Assembly: GCA_904066235.2 (NCBI GenBank)
Contig: CAJFCV020000004.1
Location: forward strand, 7,130,001 to 7,194,000
Source of the DNA: Bursaphelenchus xylophilus
Taxonomy: Eukaryota > Nematoda > Chromadorea > Rhabditida > Aphelenchoididae
DNA: 64,000 bases
Direction: 5' to 3'
In this document: piece after piece, positions 39,038-59,398 of the stretch
Position numbering within the stretch: the first letter of the stretch is position 1
Layout: each line of letters starts with the position of its first letter
Position numbers and translations under genes: made by a program
The notes under the pieces: generated by a model
The model's database searches: none
Told to the model about the DNA's origin: nothing
The model's input: only the letters and a program-made list of their open reading frames with translations

Positions 39038-40155
39038 CTAATCGATATCCGGGAAAATCAGCAGCGGGGCATCAGCAATCTTCCTCCATTTCTCGGTCTC
39101 CTTATCCGATAATCCGAAGCTTCTTACATGGCAAATCATTTCCCTTCGAATCTCATCCAAAACAAATAAATTCTTATCTTCTCTGCGGGCCAATCTCTCC
39201 AAATGAGCTGCGAATACCATCAGTTGATGATATTCAACATGCAGCACATTCTTAATGGAACTTTCGTAAGGTGAGGAGCCGTAACGGGCAAAGACTTTCC
39301 GACGTAACTATAAAGAATGTACGCGAATAAATACAGTAGGAAGCAACCTAAAGATTGGCTTATTTAGAACAATTGCGTTTCGTAGAAGTGTTTTTGATCC
39401 ACAGACTCTTGGGCTGTAAAATTGCCCCTGATGAGCCGTTTTCATGTTGTTAGAGGCCGTTGCAGAAAACTCCCGCCTTGTTTTAACATCACTTTCCTTA
39501 CCTGGATCTCATACAAAGCCGCAGCCCCCTCTTCATCGATGAAATTCCCGGCCCGTTGATTCAAGAAGATGGTCTCATCGATGATTCGCCTGAGTACATG
39601 GCGAGCATGAACTCTCTCTCCGATCTGGACAACAACCACAACCAACAAGAGACCCGTCCACACCCATAATCTCTTTGTTTCCTCGGTCCCCAAGTAGCGA
39701 TAATAAAAATAAATAACGCCGACAACCAAGCCGAATGTCAGATCTGGGGAGATTAGTATATTCTTCGAGACAAATGCGACCTACACACAGCAATTTCTCG
39801 ACGAATGATCTTGTCTTTGCGATAGATGTAGACCCCTCGAAGAAACGAGGAGACCGAGAGAGCAAACTCGACGGTGATTATGAAAATTGTAACGGATTCC
39901 GTGAAGGAAATTACAGTCAACTAAAAACAAGATTGAGCAAAAAACAAACATGAAAGCAGTCACCTAAATATACGTATATTACATGGTGACAAAGGTAACA
40001 AGTGTTTTGTAAGATGGCTTGATTGCGCAATTTACCTCATTGTTTTCTGAATCTGGAAGTCCATACTCTGAATTAACAACCAACAGAATTGATATGAAGA
40101 GTAGGATGCCCAGAAAAGCTGCCTTGACAATCAGCACCACCCAAACTGACTTCAT
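39038..40155 (-). CDS. Multi-pass membrane protein, family not recognised
   Basis: Four exons on the minus strand: 40155-40036, 39920-39785, 39743-39502, 39307-39038; 255 residues; phases 0, 1, 0. About four hydrophobic segments: residues 4-28 (an N-terminal signal or anchor), 47-63 (TIFIITVEFALSVSSFL), 87-101 and 112-126 (GLLLVVVVVQI). They are followed by a soluble C-terminal half of about 125 residues that is rich in charged helices (RRIIDETIFLNQRAGNF, HLERLARREDKNLFVLDEI). Intron 2 is only 41 nt. The model stays open through all four exons, with conservative splice sites, so I believe it is real, but I cannot name it or its function. Confidence 0.7.
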
Positions 40156-41026
40156 GGTTCACATTTATAATATGAAAGAAGAGGAAAACAACGAAATGAG
40201 GCCAATATCATTGACGTAGGCCTTTGTGGAGCAGGTTGTTTGTTCAGGGGGATCTAACAGCATTCAAGGGACTCGCTAGCACTTAATTAACATTCGTTCG
40301 CTGTAGAATATTTATTTTGGGTCAAGAAATGATGATTTTTTCGCTATTACTTTCTGCTCTTATGTCGTACAAGAATACCACTATAAAAGGTTTCTGACGC
40401 CAGCAATGCCCGTTCTCGTTTTCAGCACCAAACAAAAGTCACCTTTGAGAAACATTAGGTTTTAATATGCCATAAAGTCCGTTGAATTTTTTCGGCGGTG
40501 TCGCGGGGAGAGCTCACCGCAAAGCAGTACATGCCCGCTAGTGCACAGACGGGAAATACACAAGAGTTAATCTTACACCAATGTAAAGATGATACGAAGG
40601 GGCATGTAAAGCGTCAATCAAATATTCGAAATAATCTTTATTTTTGGGTTTTTATAAATACAAATAAAATAATTAATATAATAAATGACAAATTAATACA
40701 AATGCTTATAAAACATCCAAACCATGACATTATAATGGACTTTTTCCCTTGTTAAGAGCTCTGGAGATTGAAAATATAATGAAATCTGAGACCATCTTAA
40801 AGCTAGAATACTGACAAAATTGGGATTAAGGAGCTAGAAAAGACTGCTATCGGTAAAGGCATTATGCAAAGTAGAATACCATAAGAAGTAGATTTTGAGG
40901 GACAAAATTGATAAAAATTTGGATTTTGTATACCGAGAGATGTAAAATAATGATGAAGGACCCGTTTGAAAGACTTTGAGGTTACTGAGACCAAGAGGTA
41001 GAGGGCCTTTGAGATGTACATTCGAC
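40156..41026. other. Spacer, no supported gene
   Basis: Separates two genes transcribed leftward. The 85-codon frame at 40498-40755 has no features and is AT-rich with Asn/Ile/Lys-rich coding, as expected for non-coding DNA. Confidence 0.5.
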
Positions 41027-44000
41027 CTACAACTTGATAACTCGTCGTTTCTTGATCAATCTCCCATATCTAATTTCGTATCTTTCCCAGTCAAAAGAAT
41101 CGAATTCCTCTTCAGTTTCGAATAATGGAATCTGCTCTGGAACTTCGGATTCAAATCTTTCGAAGAATCGCCTGGCCATGTTCAGTACTTCAATCTGCTC
41201 TTTCGATTGACCAACGATCATTTCACGCATTCGTTGGCTGAACTGGGGAGTCTAAAATAATATCAGATAAAGTCTAGAACGAGATAACCATGGTCAAATC
41301 TATAAAACATTCGAAATTCCTCACTCTGATCCTTGAAGAGTTTGAAACGCTCATTTGCCCGATCTTCGTTTCGTCATTGACATCAGAAACTTTAGCCACT
41401 TTGGCTACAGGACCATCGAATGCTGAAGGAGGCCTCTTCGTTACAGTCCTAGGACAAAAGTCTTGATACTTGTTGGGCGATAGTTGTTTCAATGGACTTC
41501 TTTCCTCAAATATTGAAAAGTCTTGACTGTTATAGATGTATCTACTAGGAGACATCATATCTTGAAACACGGCCTTTGATGGAGAATAGGTCGAAGAGAA
41601 GACGCGGAACTCCTGGAATAACAGTAAACAATAAGAACAAAAAAGGACCAAACTGCATTAGGTACATATCGTTATAACTGACGTAACTTACCTCGTCATG
41701 AACATGTTTACTTGGCGTTTCGGCTGCCGAAAGAATGGAAGTGTTATTTGAAGTGCCTCCAGAAGAACTGCAAGGCTCGTCTTCCACATTTTGGAAGCTA
41801 AGAATGCTCTTAGGGTGGCTCAGACCATGAACGTACGATCCGTCGATATGAACACCTGCAAATCGAATTTATATTGGACATGCCATAATAATTTCCAAAA
41901 ATATTACCTGAAATCATGTAACTCTCGTTTTAAAAACTTACCAATTGTTGGATGAGGCGATTTGAAAAGGTTGATCTTGTTCTGCGGAGATCTTCTAATG
42001 AAGAAACTTCGCAATGGCGAGTTGCTTGAATTGACATTCTTCTTGAACATGCTCAACGGGGTCTTCAGGTCGGGAGACGACTCGAAGATGGGTCCATCCT
42101 GCTGGAAAGAAGTGATTATTCTCGACGTCGTGAACGTTTATTCGGAGAGCATCCGAAACCATCGAATTCGCTGTTTTTTTTTATGCTACAATTTACTCTA
42201 AATCCTTCGTTTCGAGATACCGACACATGGGTTGTGTAATACAAATTTTATGACTTTTCGATAAAAACAGATTATTTTCTGACAGGTTTGGTATTTGTTA
42301 TGCAATAGCTTATTTACGAGCAATAACGCGCATCCTTTTCTTATATTAACTTATCGTCTATAGCCTTGATCCCCGCGAATCTACAGCAATGTGGGGAAGT
42401 AATGCGACCGTTTTGCAGCTGTCTTAATCCGCTTCATTTTGAGTCAGCCGACGGCCGTTCACTTTTCGCAGATGTTCCGTTTAATAATGATTTCTCTGGC
42501 GCTCTGTAATTATTTCTCTTTAGCTGTCTGTCCTTCTCTTCGTTTCCCGTTTACTCCTTCCGCTTCCTCCAAAAAATGCGCACTCTCTCATATATCTTAC
42601 GGAATTTGCTGACTGAGATCTCCCGAAAATCGGATATTACGCAAGAGCTTAATTTACATTTTTTAGGCCCCGTGTATAATATAATATATCCAGAGCGACA
42701 AGTGTCCCCGGAAATATTGCGCAATAAGTGTTCGCAGGTCGACGGATCGGAGATATGAATACTGAGGGTAATTGAGTAAACATGGGATGACAATCTAACA
42801 TGGATAATACCGCTCGCTGGCTGAGAATGGGCGGCCATTTAATATACAAGATCTCTCAAAGCAGATGTGATTTTACCTGGGGTAACAATTGCACTCCAGG
42901 TGTGAAGAGAAGGCCGCTTCGGGTAATCTACAGGCCGAAACAAAGGCGGGGGAATAAGGCGTCTTTTTGATTGACAAGCGAAGGAATTCGAATATCAAAA
43001 AGTCATCGGAAAGACATCCCATCAGACCAACATTTGCTTTACAGCCTCGCCTTTTATAGAAGTAAGTATCGCATAAATATTACGACTGATTTAATCCGTT
43101 TTCCCGCAACAAAAGAAACCTATAGAATAATATATGCAGGATCGTCTGACCTCCAAGTTCAATAGGTATTTCTAAAGTCTTCAATTGGTTGTAAAACGGT
43201 ATATTGTTTCTGCGGAAAACCCTCCCATGCTCCGAATAATTTCCGTATAATTCTTGGCAGCGTTCCAAAAGGATCACTATTTCGTAACGCTTCCAAAAAC
43301 CAGTGTTAAAGACGACTCAAGTAACTTACAAACTTGTCCAACGAGCTTTCATAAGAGTTCTCCCAGAATCCAGAATCCGCTGTAGAGCATTGGGCAATCT
43401 GTGTGGCCGCGAAGCCGGCGTCACCTGTGGAATTCCGGGGCATGGTGGAATGGAAAGCCGCCGCCGTCGTCGAGGAAGCCGGTGTTGCAAGTGCGGATCT
43501 TCGGCGCGATTGAGGGGCGCACTCGGCTGAGGAGGCTGGCTCCCAAAATCGCTCGCCCATTCGCTGACCACTCGCGTCACCCGAGTTCAGCGAGTGGAAG
43601 GTAGAGTCGAAGGTGGAGTTCATCGAAATGTCTGAGGATATCCCCGAGTCCAAAGAGGCGTTGAGATAGGGAGCGAGGTGGGCAGTGCGGGAAGCGTCGA
43701 ATATACTGAAAAGTGATGGATTCGATCAGGAATTATATTGAGTAATTCAGAACGAATCCTCTTTCTGATTGTTAATACAGGCCTTGCGGTAACTTATGCA
43801 GGTAGATTTCCGAAAATGTTGTCTACTGCGAAGTCAATTAGAATCTTCTAGAATCCCACAACATTACAAATTAGATCTTAGATTATAAAGGGCCTCAGCA
43901 TCAACAATGTTCACATCACAAGCCTTATTTTCTACCCTAAAGTTACACGAAAACACCTTTCTCCTTGTCATTAATCAGTCCACTTTGAACGCCTTACCTC

Positions 44001-44140
44001 TCAAACCTTTGTTTTGCTTCATCGACGCCGCATTCTTTACGGATTCGGCGCCATTCCGCGAACCGGGACCTAGGCTTGGTGGGTGTCCTGTGAACTTGTG
44101 AAGGCCGTTGTAGCGGCACATGTTCCTCCTGATACATCAT
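41027..44140 (-). CDS. Ser/Pro-rich, probably nuclear protein, family not recognised
   Basis: Six exons on the minus strand: 44140-43998, 43705-43330, 42101-41942, 41855-41692, 41612-41325, 41251-41027; 451 residues; phases 2, 0, 1, 0, 0. All introns are GT-AG and the joined frame is open. The protein has no TM segment. It is rich in S/T-P sites (HRTPTKPR, ESSPDLKTPLSMF, RRSPQNKINLF, FKSPHPT, TYSPSKAVF, MMSPSRY, SPLKQLSPNKY), basic clusters that could act as nuclear signals (RFAEWRRIRKE, LIKKRRVIKL at the C-terminus), and an acidic patch before the C-terminus (FETEEEFDSFDWERYE). This composition suggests a substrate of proline-directed kinases such as CDKs, for example a cell-cycle or chromatin regulator; that is inference. 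The acceptor CCATTTCAG lies 14 bases upstream of the start. Confidence 0.7.
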
Positions 44141-47100
44141 CGACCCTCCTCGATTTCTGAAATGGGCATAAATCATTTTAATGTAAACGATCCAACGATG
44201 TCGCCATTATAAAAATCTCGGATTACCGGAAATAAAAGCGCAAAGTTATGGCCAAATAGGAGGCGAAGACGGGGGATCCGGCCTTTGTAGACAAAAATCA
44301 GTGGGATTAGGACTGCTGGAAGTCGCGGATAAACAAAAAAAAACTGTATTTACATAACTCATTAGCCGAGAATATCCATGGAAAAGTTGGATTAACTAGA
44401 ATCCGGAGGTCGGTTGACTCTGCGTACCCAAAAACGGGCAAAGTAAAGGGAAATGAGCCCAAAATAACGTTTGATGGACTAATAGCCGATAGCCGAAGAA
44501 GGGTCAGAACTAGTTTTTTTTCAGTTTTCTAATGCCATTGTAATGCTAAACAAGGGAAATGAGGCAAAGTAAATGCAACGGTAGACATCGGAAGTGGGGG
44601 AAAAGCCGTCTGGAATTGAATTGAACAAAAAATATCTTCGATTTGATTTGTAAAAGTAATGGTTGCGCAAGATTTTCGCGCCGAGAAAAAGGGATACGGT
44701 GGGTGAGAAAAGGATCAAAAGTTGCGTAATAAAAGGATTAAAAATTATCAAAGAAAAGATAAAGTAATCAGAAATGATCTGCAGTTTTAGTGAAAACTTA
44801 GAAGCAGTGTTGTTTTAGGAAATTACAACATTTGAGACCTCCCCGGACTGCGTCTTCTGAACGTCAGGTACCCCAAATCCCCGCTCCCCGTTCCCTCCGA
44901 CGTCTGTTTGGAACATCCCCACCCAAACCCCTTGATTCCTCCTTTTCTCCTTCCACGTTCGCCGTTCGGACACACTGATTTCGCGCCAAAAAACGTAATG
45001 GAGGATGACTTTCCTGGGGAATCGAGGCAAAATGTACCAGCCGGTTCTTTTTCTTTTTTTGTAACGAAAAAAAAACAATAAAACAAATATAAAATACGAG
45101 ATCGCTTACTGTTTTATGATTTGTCTTATCGTGCAAGAACAGTTACACAAAAATATGTGACAAAAGCAAGATTAAATTATTAAAAAATCGATGAAAAAAA
45201 GACGATGGCAACGGAAAAGATCGCCACCACCTGCAGCTGGCCGTTTTTTGTGTCCAAATGGGGCCAAAAAAGGATAAAGAGGTCAAGGGTCAACAGATCT
45301 TAATAAGGGAGGGGATCTGACAGGAAATGACGGGGTCAGATGGCCCGGCAATTAAGCCAAACTTGAGCAATCTCTATACAAAAAAAGAACAAAAAATAAA
45401 TTTTAGTCTAGTTAGAAGAGATTAGACATCAAAATTCCCTTAAAAATGCTGCTGCTGGTTCGAGACGTCCCCGATTTCCGAAATTGTTTTAGTTTCCGTC
45501 AATTCACGGCGGGAAATCTCATCCGATTTCTCGACTCGAGACTGTCAAATTCATAAATCAGACGTTAATTAATGTGCATAAATATACTCCTAATAAGCAT
45601 AATCATTTGTCATGACCAGAAAGACCCTAAAAAGGATGATCAATTGTAAGTTAACAATTAGTCACACGGCCATCTACAGTAAGCAAACATATATTTCCAC
45701 TAAACTAACTTTATCTGCCGCTTGTTCCAAACTGATCTCAACCCCTCCAAATCTCTGTTCTGCTCCCGAAATCTCTTGAACAATGCCCATTCTACCCCCG
45801 CGTTGCCTCCAGTCCCCTTCTAACATCTTATTGTATCATCATAATTTACATAATTCCGTTTACTCGAAGCTACCGGGTTATCAGTTTATGGGATTCATTT
45901 TACTGAAAGCTGAGCCACTTATGGGAGTCGGCTCCCCTCTTTACGATGTTTATTTCGCCGGGGATACCTGACATAACAAGGGCAATATAGGGTCTATAAC
46001 AGAGAAATCCTAGAGGAAATGAGCAGGGAAAGAGTAGCTGACAAAGCGCCGGGTTGGGAGAGAAGGTTAGGTATTTAGAGGCTAAAGGTTATGGGACCAC
46101 TTCTAATTATTACATAGTTAGAGGTCTCAGAACACAGCAAAGCGCAACTTTCTCTATAAAGCCTAAGGAATTTGACCTAAAAGCAAATTGAATTGCCGAT
46201 AGGGGAGGGCTGAGGGAATGTCTCAAGGCTGTTTCAACATTGATTTTCTCCGCATCTTTCGGCTATAAAATTGAGTTTAGATCACTCATAAATTGTATGC
46301 AAATTTGCAACAAAAAATTATCAAACCGGTCTAATAATGCAACGTATTCATTAGTGCAAAGGAAACGAAACATTTAGAAAATGGAACAAGGAAAACTGCT
46401 GAACCCACAGAAAAGGTCTAAAGAAATCTAACTGATAATTTCGTACAACCCTTCCTTCTCCTTTTGTAAGCCGCCTAGATGCCACTTTCTCCGGCATCAT
46501 TATTAACACACTTATGCAAATAAACCTTTTATCAGTATAAGTCTGAACGAGAGTTTCAAGCACAGTCTACCCCGATTTATACAAATTCCAAAGAAAGTAG
46601 GGGAGATGGAGACGGAGGGAGAGAACACCCGCTTATCGAGGATGGTCAAGGTAAAAGAAAACAGACGGGCATTCGGCCGCCTCCAGATAACAATCGCTGC
46701 GCAGCCAGCTGCAGATAGCCACTTCTGGTGACTGTTTTGGTCATTTATGGGTGGTTTGTGGAAAAAAGATTTATGGAATTGATGACCTTTTACTTCAAAA
46801 TTAAAGTACAGTAAGTCTTAAACTTAATTATAAAGTAATAAGTAATAACATAAGGCTTCCAAAGAAGGAATTACTGATATCTAACTTCTTCCTTGTTACA
46901 TGACACATGCGTAACGAGTAGCCACTTTAGCGAGAGATATCTGGGAAAGTCAATCCCCCCGCATTTCTCAGGTGCCAATCCGAATTGCGGATCGGCAAGA
47001 ACAAAGGCCAATGCAAATTGGAGAATAAAAAAGCGAGAACGTAAAAATCTCCGCGAAATCGCGAGCCGAAGCGATACGGCGGCAACAGAAAGGAGAAGAT

Positions 47101-47142
47101 ACTCAAGAATGATTTTATGCATCTAGTTGCGGTAATTACACA
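44141..47142. other. Intergenic, no supported gene
   Basis: Frames at 44815-45136 overlap in all three minus-strand phases and are composition-driven. A 36-codon frame at about 45445 and a 15-codon ATG stretch with donor at about 46605 were not convincing. A 83-codon minus-strand frame at 46871-47122 mirrors a plus-strand frame and lacks features. Confidence 0.4.
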
Positions 47143-47229
47143 TTAGGGCGCGACCGTAAATTCGATGCCATTTTTGGTCATCATGTTGGAAGCGGTATTG
47201 GATTGGCGTTCGAGTGCAATTTCGACACC
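47143..47229 (-). CDS. Orphan exon-like segment ending in a stop (uncertain)
   Basis: On the minus strand an acceptor-like CCCAG at 47230-47234 is followed by 28 codons in phase 0 (GVEIALERQSNTASNMMTKN at the start, FTVAP at the end) and a stop at 47143-47145. The codon pattern looks coding, but the acceptor lacks a T-tract next to the AG and I find no upstream exon. It could be the last exon of a gene with long introns, a pseudogene fragment, or chance. Confidence 0.2.
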   Translation of the reverse strand, partial: GVEIALERQSNTASNMMTKNGIEFTVAP

Positions 47230-55394
<8,165 letters not shown>

Positions 55395-56003
55395 AGAGCG
55401 GAAACGAAAGTTTTGTCCGGGTTCATCAAATAATTTGTGTCCCTTGCTTTTCTGTGCTTTTTCTGATCCCCCACCCGCCCCACCTTTTTTTGTCTTGATC
55501 ATATAATTTAATTAAAAGAAGAGAGTTCATCCAGAAATTCTTTAAATATTTCTTTCCCTGATGTTATTTATGGTTCCCATCCCTGATCGCTCCAGACACT
55601 TCCATCCTAAATAAGGCCCTCCACCTTCTTTGGACCACATTAGAACCTTGTTTTTATTCTTTGTTTTAATCCTATTCATTTTTAAATCCTTTTTCTTTAT
55701 AAATTGTGTCAAAATTTCTCTTGAAAATAAACCAAATTGAAATTAAAAGAAGGTTCTTTTGTTTGGCAATAGTAGCCTCGGTGGGCCTGCAGATCAAGTA
55801 ATATTTAAGTTTAATAAAAATCGGTAAACTTGGAAGATACGAAACGCGTTTTGTATACACGAATTAAAATATGATGTCCGATGTTTCCCCTCAAGCCGAA
55901 GTTGTTATTCATCATGTGGAGTACACAAGAATAACAATTTATACGATTTTTTGTGAACGTGGTTCTGCTCTTCAAAATTATTTGGCATTTCGCAACAAGG
56001 GTC
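55395..56003. other. rho-1 3' UTR and spacer
   Basis: Holds AATAAA at 55726-55731. The 55871-56062 frame runs into the mobile element and is not supported. Confidence 0.6.
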
Positions 56004-56006
56004 TTA

Positions 56007-57038
56007 CAAGGGATCGGCAAATAGTTGCACCCTGCTTTCTTAACGAAACATATACCGTTTGAAAGAGCATTAAAAATAGTGCGCAACGCAAAAAAATTAG
56101 CTGCCTAAATTACCTTAGGGCATAGATACGACCGCTTTTTGAAAGGGGTTATATGCGGCCAAAACGCCGGTTCCTTATATTACAGTAATCCTGGCGGTTT
56201 GAAATCGTCTTTATTAATTTCCTGGTATCCAAAAACGTCTATCACGGTCGTTTTATGGCTTTACCAATCCTCGGTTATATGTTATTAGACATTACTGCTA
56301 GTTACAGTAAATTGTAAATAAAACTAGGTTAAAGGGAAAATTGGAGCCAAAAGCTTTGGAAATACATTTATATGATCGTCGTGATCATTCACAAACGAAA
56401 ATTTCAAAATCGAAAATTTCTTATGTCCTAGCCTTACCAATGGTTGGTCCACTGTGTCAGCAATAGTGTCTTTGGCCGATTTTACAATTTTATCTTCGTA
56501 TTTTTTCGAAAAAATGTATATTTATAGGCCCTTGTAAATTGAATTACCCTCCAGTAATTATAATTGGTCAGGTTACTGGCATAACACCCTTGTAATTATA
56601 CGATAGTGACATACCCACTCTCATCACCATCAAATTTGTGGTCGTTTCAAAAAAATTCAAAATCTCAGAAAAATTGTGTAACCATGGATTTTGTCTGCGG
56701 AGGAACAAAAATTATTAAAAAATGTCAACATACCATGGTTTTGTGGCATATAAGAGACGAAACGCAAAATTTTTACAGAGACCGGATTCGAAACCAGGAC
56801 TCGCTGAGCCGGAAGTGGGCTCACTACCACTCGGCCAACTGGACACAACTTTGTTGCCATTCCGAGAGCTTATAAAGCGAGGCGGAAATTAGGCTAAAAT
56901 CTGTGTTTTGGCCATAACTTTGTCCAAAGTGAATTTAGGCAGCTAATTCTTTTTGCGCTGTGAACTATTTTTAAGCCTCTTTCAAATGATATAGGTTTCG
57001 TTAAGAAAGCAGGTTACAACTATTTGCCGATCCCTTGT
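56007..57038. mobile_element. Non-autonomous TIR element with tRNA-like module, copy 2
   Basis: Terminal inverted repeats 56007-56111 and 56932-57038 match at roughly 90 percent. The ends are CAAGG...CCTTG, flanked by TTA at 56004-56006 and 57039-57041. TTAGCTGCCTAA lies at 56097-56108 and its reverse complement at 56935-56946, 90-92 bp from the ends, as in copy 1 at 8694-9272. Apart from these shared signals the arm sequences of the two elements do not align. A tRNA-like unit sits on the minus strand with its A box 200 bp from the right end; in copy 1 it is 205 bp from the left end. The greater arm divergence suggests an older insertion than copy 1. No transposase frame is present. Confidence 0.85.
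56777..56848 (-). pseudogene. tRNA-derived sequence in TIR element copy 2
   Basis: On the minus strand the A box TTGGCCGAGTGGT is the complement of 56826-56838, and a B-box-like GGTTTCGAATCC is the complement of 56784-56795 (one extra T compared with GGTTCGAATCC). A perfect 5-bp anticodon-type stem GAGCC/GGCTC encloses the 7-base loop CACTTCC, but position 33 is A instead of T and the acceptor stem does not pair. Only a T4 run follows. A tRNA-derived remnant is more likely than a working tRNA. Confidence 0.55.
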
Positions 57039-57041
57039 TAG

Positions 57042-58074
57042 ATAATCGTTATCCAAAGTCCTATAATGAGGATTTGTTTTCTCCTTTCCACGGCTTCAAA
57101 CTGTAAAACGGATTTGGTCCAATTCCCCGTTTAATATACATGTGAAGTATCTATTTTCTACATGACTTCATGGGACGCTTGTTCGGATGAGTTTTTTGAT
57201 GTTAACATCAAAGGGAAGCAGGCAGTCAACCATAATTTATTCATATCCCAATATTGTTCCATTACAGAGCAGCACCATGGCTGCTGATTGCGTTGTCTCC
57301 GTGACACAATCTTCTTCATCATTTGGGAACTGGCGCGTTCAGTCTAAATATTCTCTGCAAACCTTATAGTAATCATTTGTGTAGTACGGTATGTTGTACA
57401 TCACAGATCATGATAGTAATTTTGATAAAAACTTCTCTTGTTAAACTGTGACTTCCGAAGCCCGATAGGAGTGATTTTTTATTTCGAAATAAGTTTGAAC
57501 GCCGTCTCAGCTTTATCAAATTAAAACTTTTTATGCATAATACAAGGCTGCCCTGTGTTTCCTTTTTGTCATTCCTCACAGTGTTCTCTGTTTCGATTTT
57601 GATGTTTGTTTCCGCTTGGTTTTGTCAGCTACAACAGATTCACACCGCCCTCGGCGTGGTCCCGCAGCGAAAACAAATGAAGGCCAAACTTTACGGTATG
57701 AAAAATAAAACCGTTGCCGAAAAAGTGGTCGCTCGCGATGCATCGGAATGGGCGGGATGTACAAGGTCTTTTGTTCTCGGATCGGGAGTTTGCGACCAGC
57801 CGGCCGCTATTCGAGGTCTTTTGTCAGGTTTGGACTGGGCCGAGCCGGCCGTTTCGTGCGTTGAATGGACAACGGCTCAAGTTACTGATGTCTCGCCAGA
57901 CCGTGTGACAGCCTTTTCGTGTACTTGGGTCTTATTTCTCAATCTGCTCATTTTCGCGTGAATTCCTACCTATTTTTGTATTTTTTGTTATTCTCGAGCA
58001 TATGATAATATAGAATTGATAATGATTAAAAGTTTTTATATTTGTTCCGCAGGGTTTACACACATTCAAGGAGA
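57042..58074. other. nap-1 upstream region with a GC-rich block
   Basis: A GC-richer stretch at about 57630-57910 carries an open frame of up to 142 codons (57533-57961) rich in Cys and hydrophobic residues, without a recognised domain; I treat it as promoter or 5' non-coding sequence. A TTGTTCCGCAG acceptor ends at 58052, 22 bases before the nap-1 ATG. Confidence 0.45.
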
Positions 58075-59398
58075 ATGTCTTTGGCTCAAATTCTGGCTGG
58101 TAACGGTGACAGTGGTGCTCAAAGCCCTCCAGATTACCTTCTCAATGCCCCAGTCGAGGTCCGCAACCGCGTCCAGGCTTTGAAGGGCCTACATCTGGAC
58201 ACAATCGACGTTCAGGTCGAGTTCTACAAACGCGTTCACGAGTTAGAGGTCGAGTTCCGCAGCAAATACGAGAAGATTAATGAAAAGGTGGGGAGTTTTA
58301 TTTTTTGTCGGTTCTTAGGTGACAGTGATTTGAAGTGAAACTTTATAAAGAATTTGTCATGTTTACTATTGTTCTTTCAGCGAGCTCAAATCGTCAACGG
58401 GACTGTCGAGCCCACCGAAGAGGAAGTGAAACGTGAGCCCCTCTTGACCTACCTCGATGAAGAAGCTACAAAGGTGCGATGCTTTTGGCCTAGATAATAT
58501 AATTTTAATTGTTTTTTCTTTTAGAAATTCGAAGAATCAGCTCCAGTCACTGGTGGAGAGAAAGTGAAGGGCATCCCCTCTTTCTGGCTCAATGTTCTCA
58601 AGAACGTCCCACAGATCGATGAACTGATCAGCGAAGACGATGAGGCTGTTCTTCAATATTTGAAGGACATCAAAGCCGGCATGACCTCAAACCCTGATGG
58701 ATTCACTGTTACCTTCTATTTCGATGAGAACCCATACTTCACAAACACAGAGCTCAAGAAAGAGTACACTCTTTCCATTGGACCAAACAAGTTCGAACAA
58801 AAGGTGCTATATGATGGTCCTAGTGTTGTCAAGACCACTCAGTGAGTAGTTTAATTCAGTTATGTTCGGTTTTTATACGTTTTTTAATTGTTTTGTCTTT
58901 AGATGCAAGATCGACTGGAAAGAGGGCAAGAACGTAACACAAAAGGTGCTCAAAAAGAAGCAAAAGAAGGGACCTAATGCTGGCCGTGTCACGGTCAAAA
59001 CTGTTAGTTTAGTAGTGTAACTCGTAGAGTTTGAGCTTATCTAACACTGGGTGTAGTTTTAGTATAGTGACAGTGAGATGGGTCTTTTCCGTTTGCCGTG
59101 GTTAACACTTCTTGATGTTTTCAACATAGGTTTATTTTGTTATATTGTCGTCTTTCAGGTTGAACAGCCTAGCTTCTTCAACTTGTTTAACCCTGCCCAC
59201 ACCGAGATCTCCGAGGATCTTCCTGATGATGAGGCTGAATTATTGAACGCTGATTTTGAGATTGGCCAACTCATCAGAGACACCATTGTTGACAATGCCG
59301 TGCTCTATTACACTGGAGAGATTACCGATGAAGATGATGGCTTCGATTATGATGCTGAGGACTTCGAAGACGACGAAGATGAGGAAGAGGAAGAGTAA
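58075..59398 (+). CDS. nap-1: Nucleosome assembly protein 1 (histone chaperone)
   Basis: Five exons: 58075-58287, 58381-58473, 58525-58841, 58903-59002, 59159-59398; 320 residues; phases 0, 0, 2, 0. Typical NAP1 features in order: LQ/ALKGLHLDTIDVQVEFYKRV (the long dimerisation helix, about 40-70), KGIPSFWLNVLKNV (117-130), ISEDDEAVLQYLKDI, GFTVTFYFDENPYFTN, the basic VLKKKQKKGP, SFFNLFNPAHTEI, and a highly acidic C-terminal tail ending EDDEDEEEEE. NAP1 chaperones H2A-H2B and helps assemble and exchange nucleosomes; it shuttles between cytoplasm and nucleus. The ATG at 58075 is chosen because it follows a trans-splice-like acceptor and gives the usual start region. The next gene begins 215 bp downstream on the same strand, which suggests an operon. 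Confidence 0.96.

Noticed and set aside
43306..43604. Extra frames overlapping the Ser/Pro-rich gene
   Set aside because: Other-phase shadows of the true exon 43330-43705.
44815..45136. Three overlapping minus-strand frames of 87-90 codons
   Set aside because: All three phases are open because of composition; no family resemblance.
46871..47126. 83- and 77-codon frames on opposite strands, one signal-peptide-like
   Set aside because: Mirror frames; hydrophobic content follows from AT-rich codons; no mature-peptide motif.
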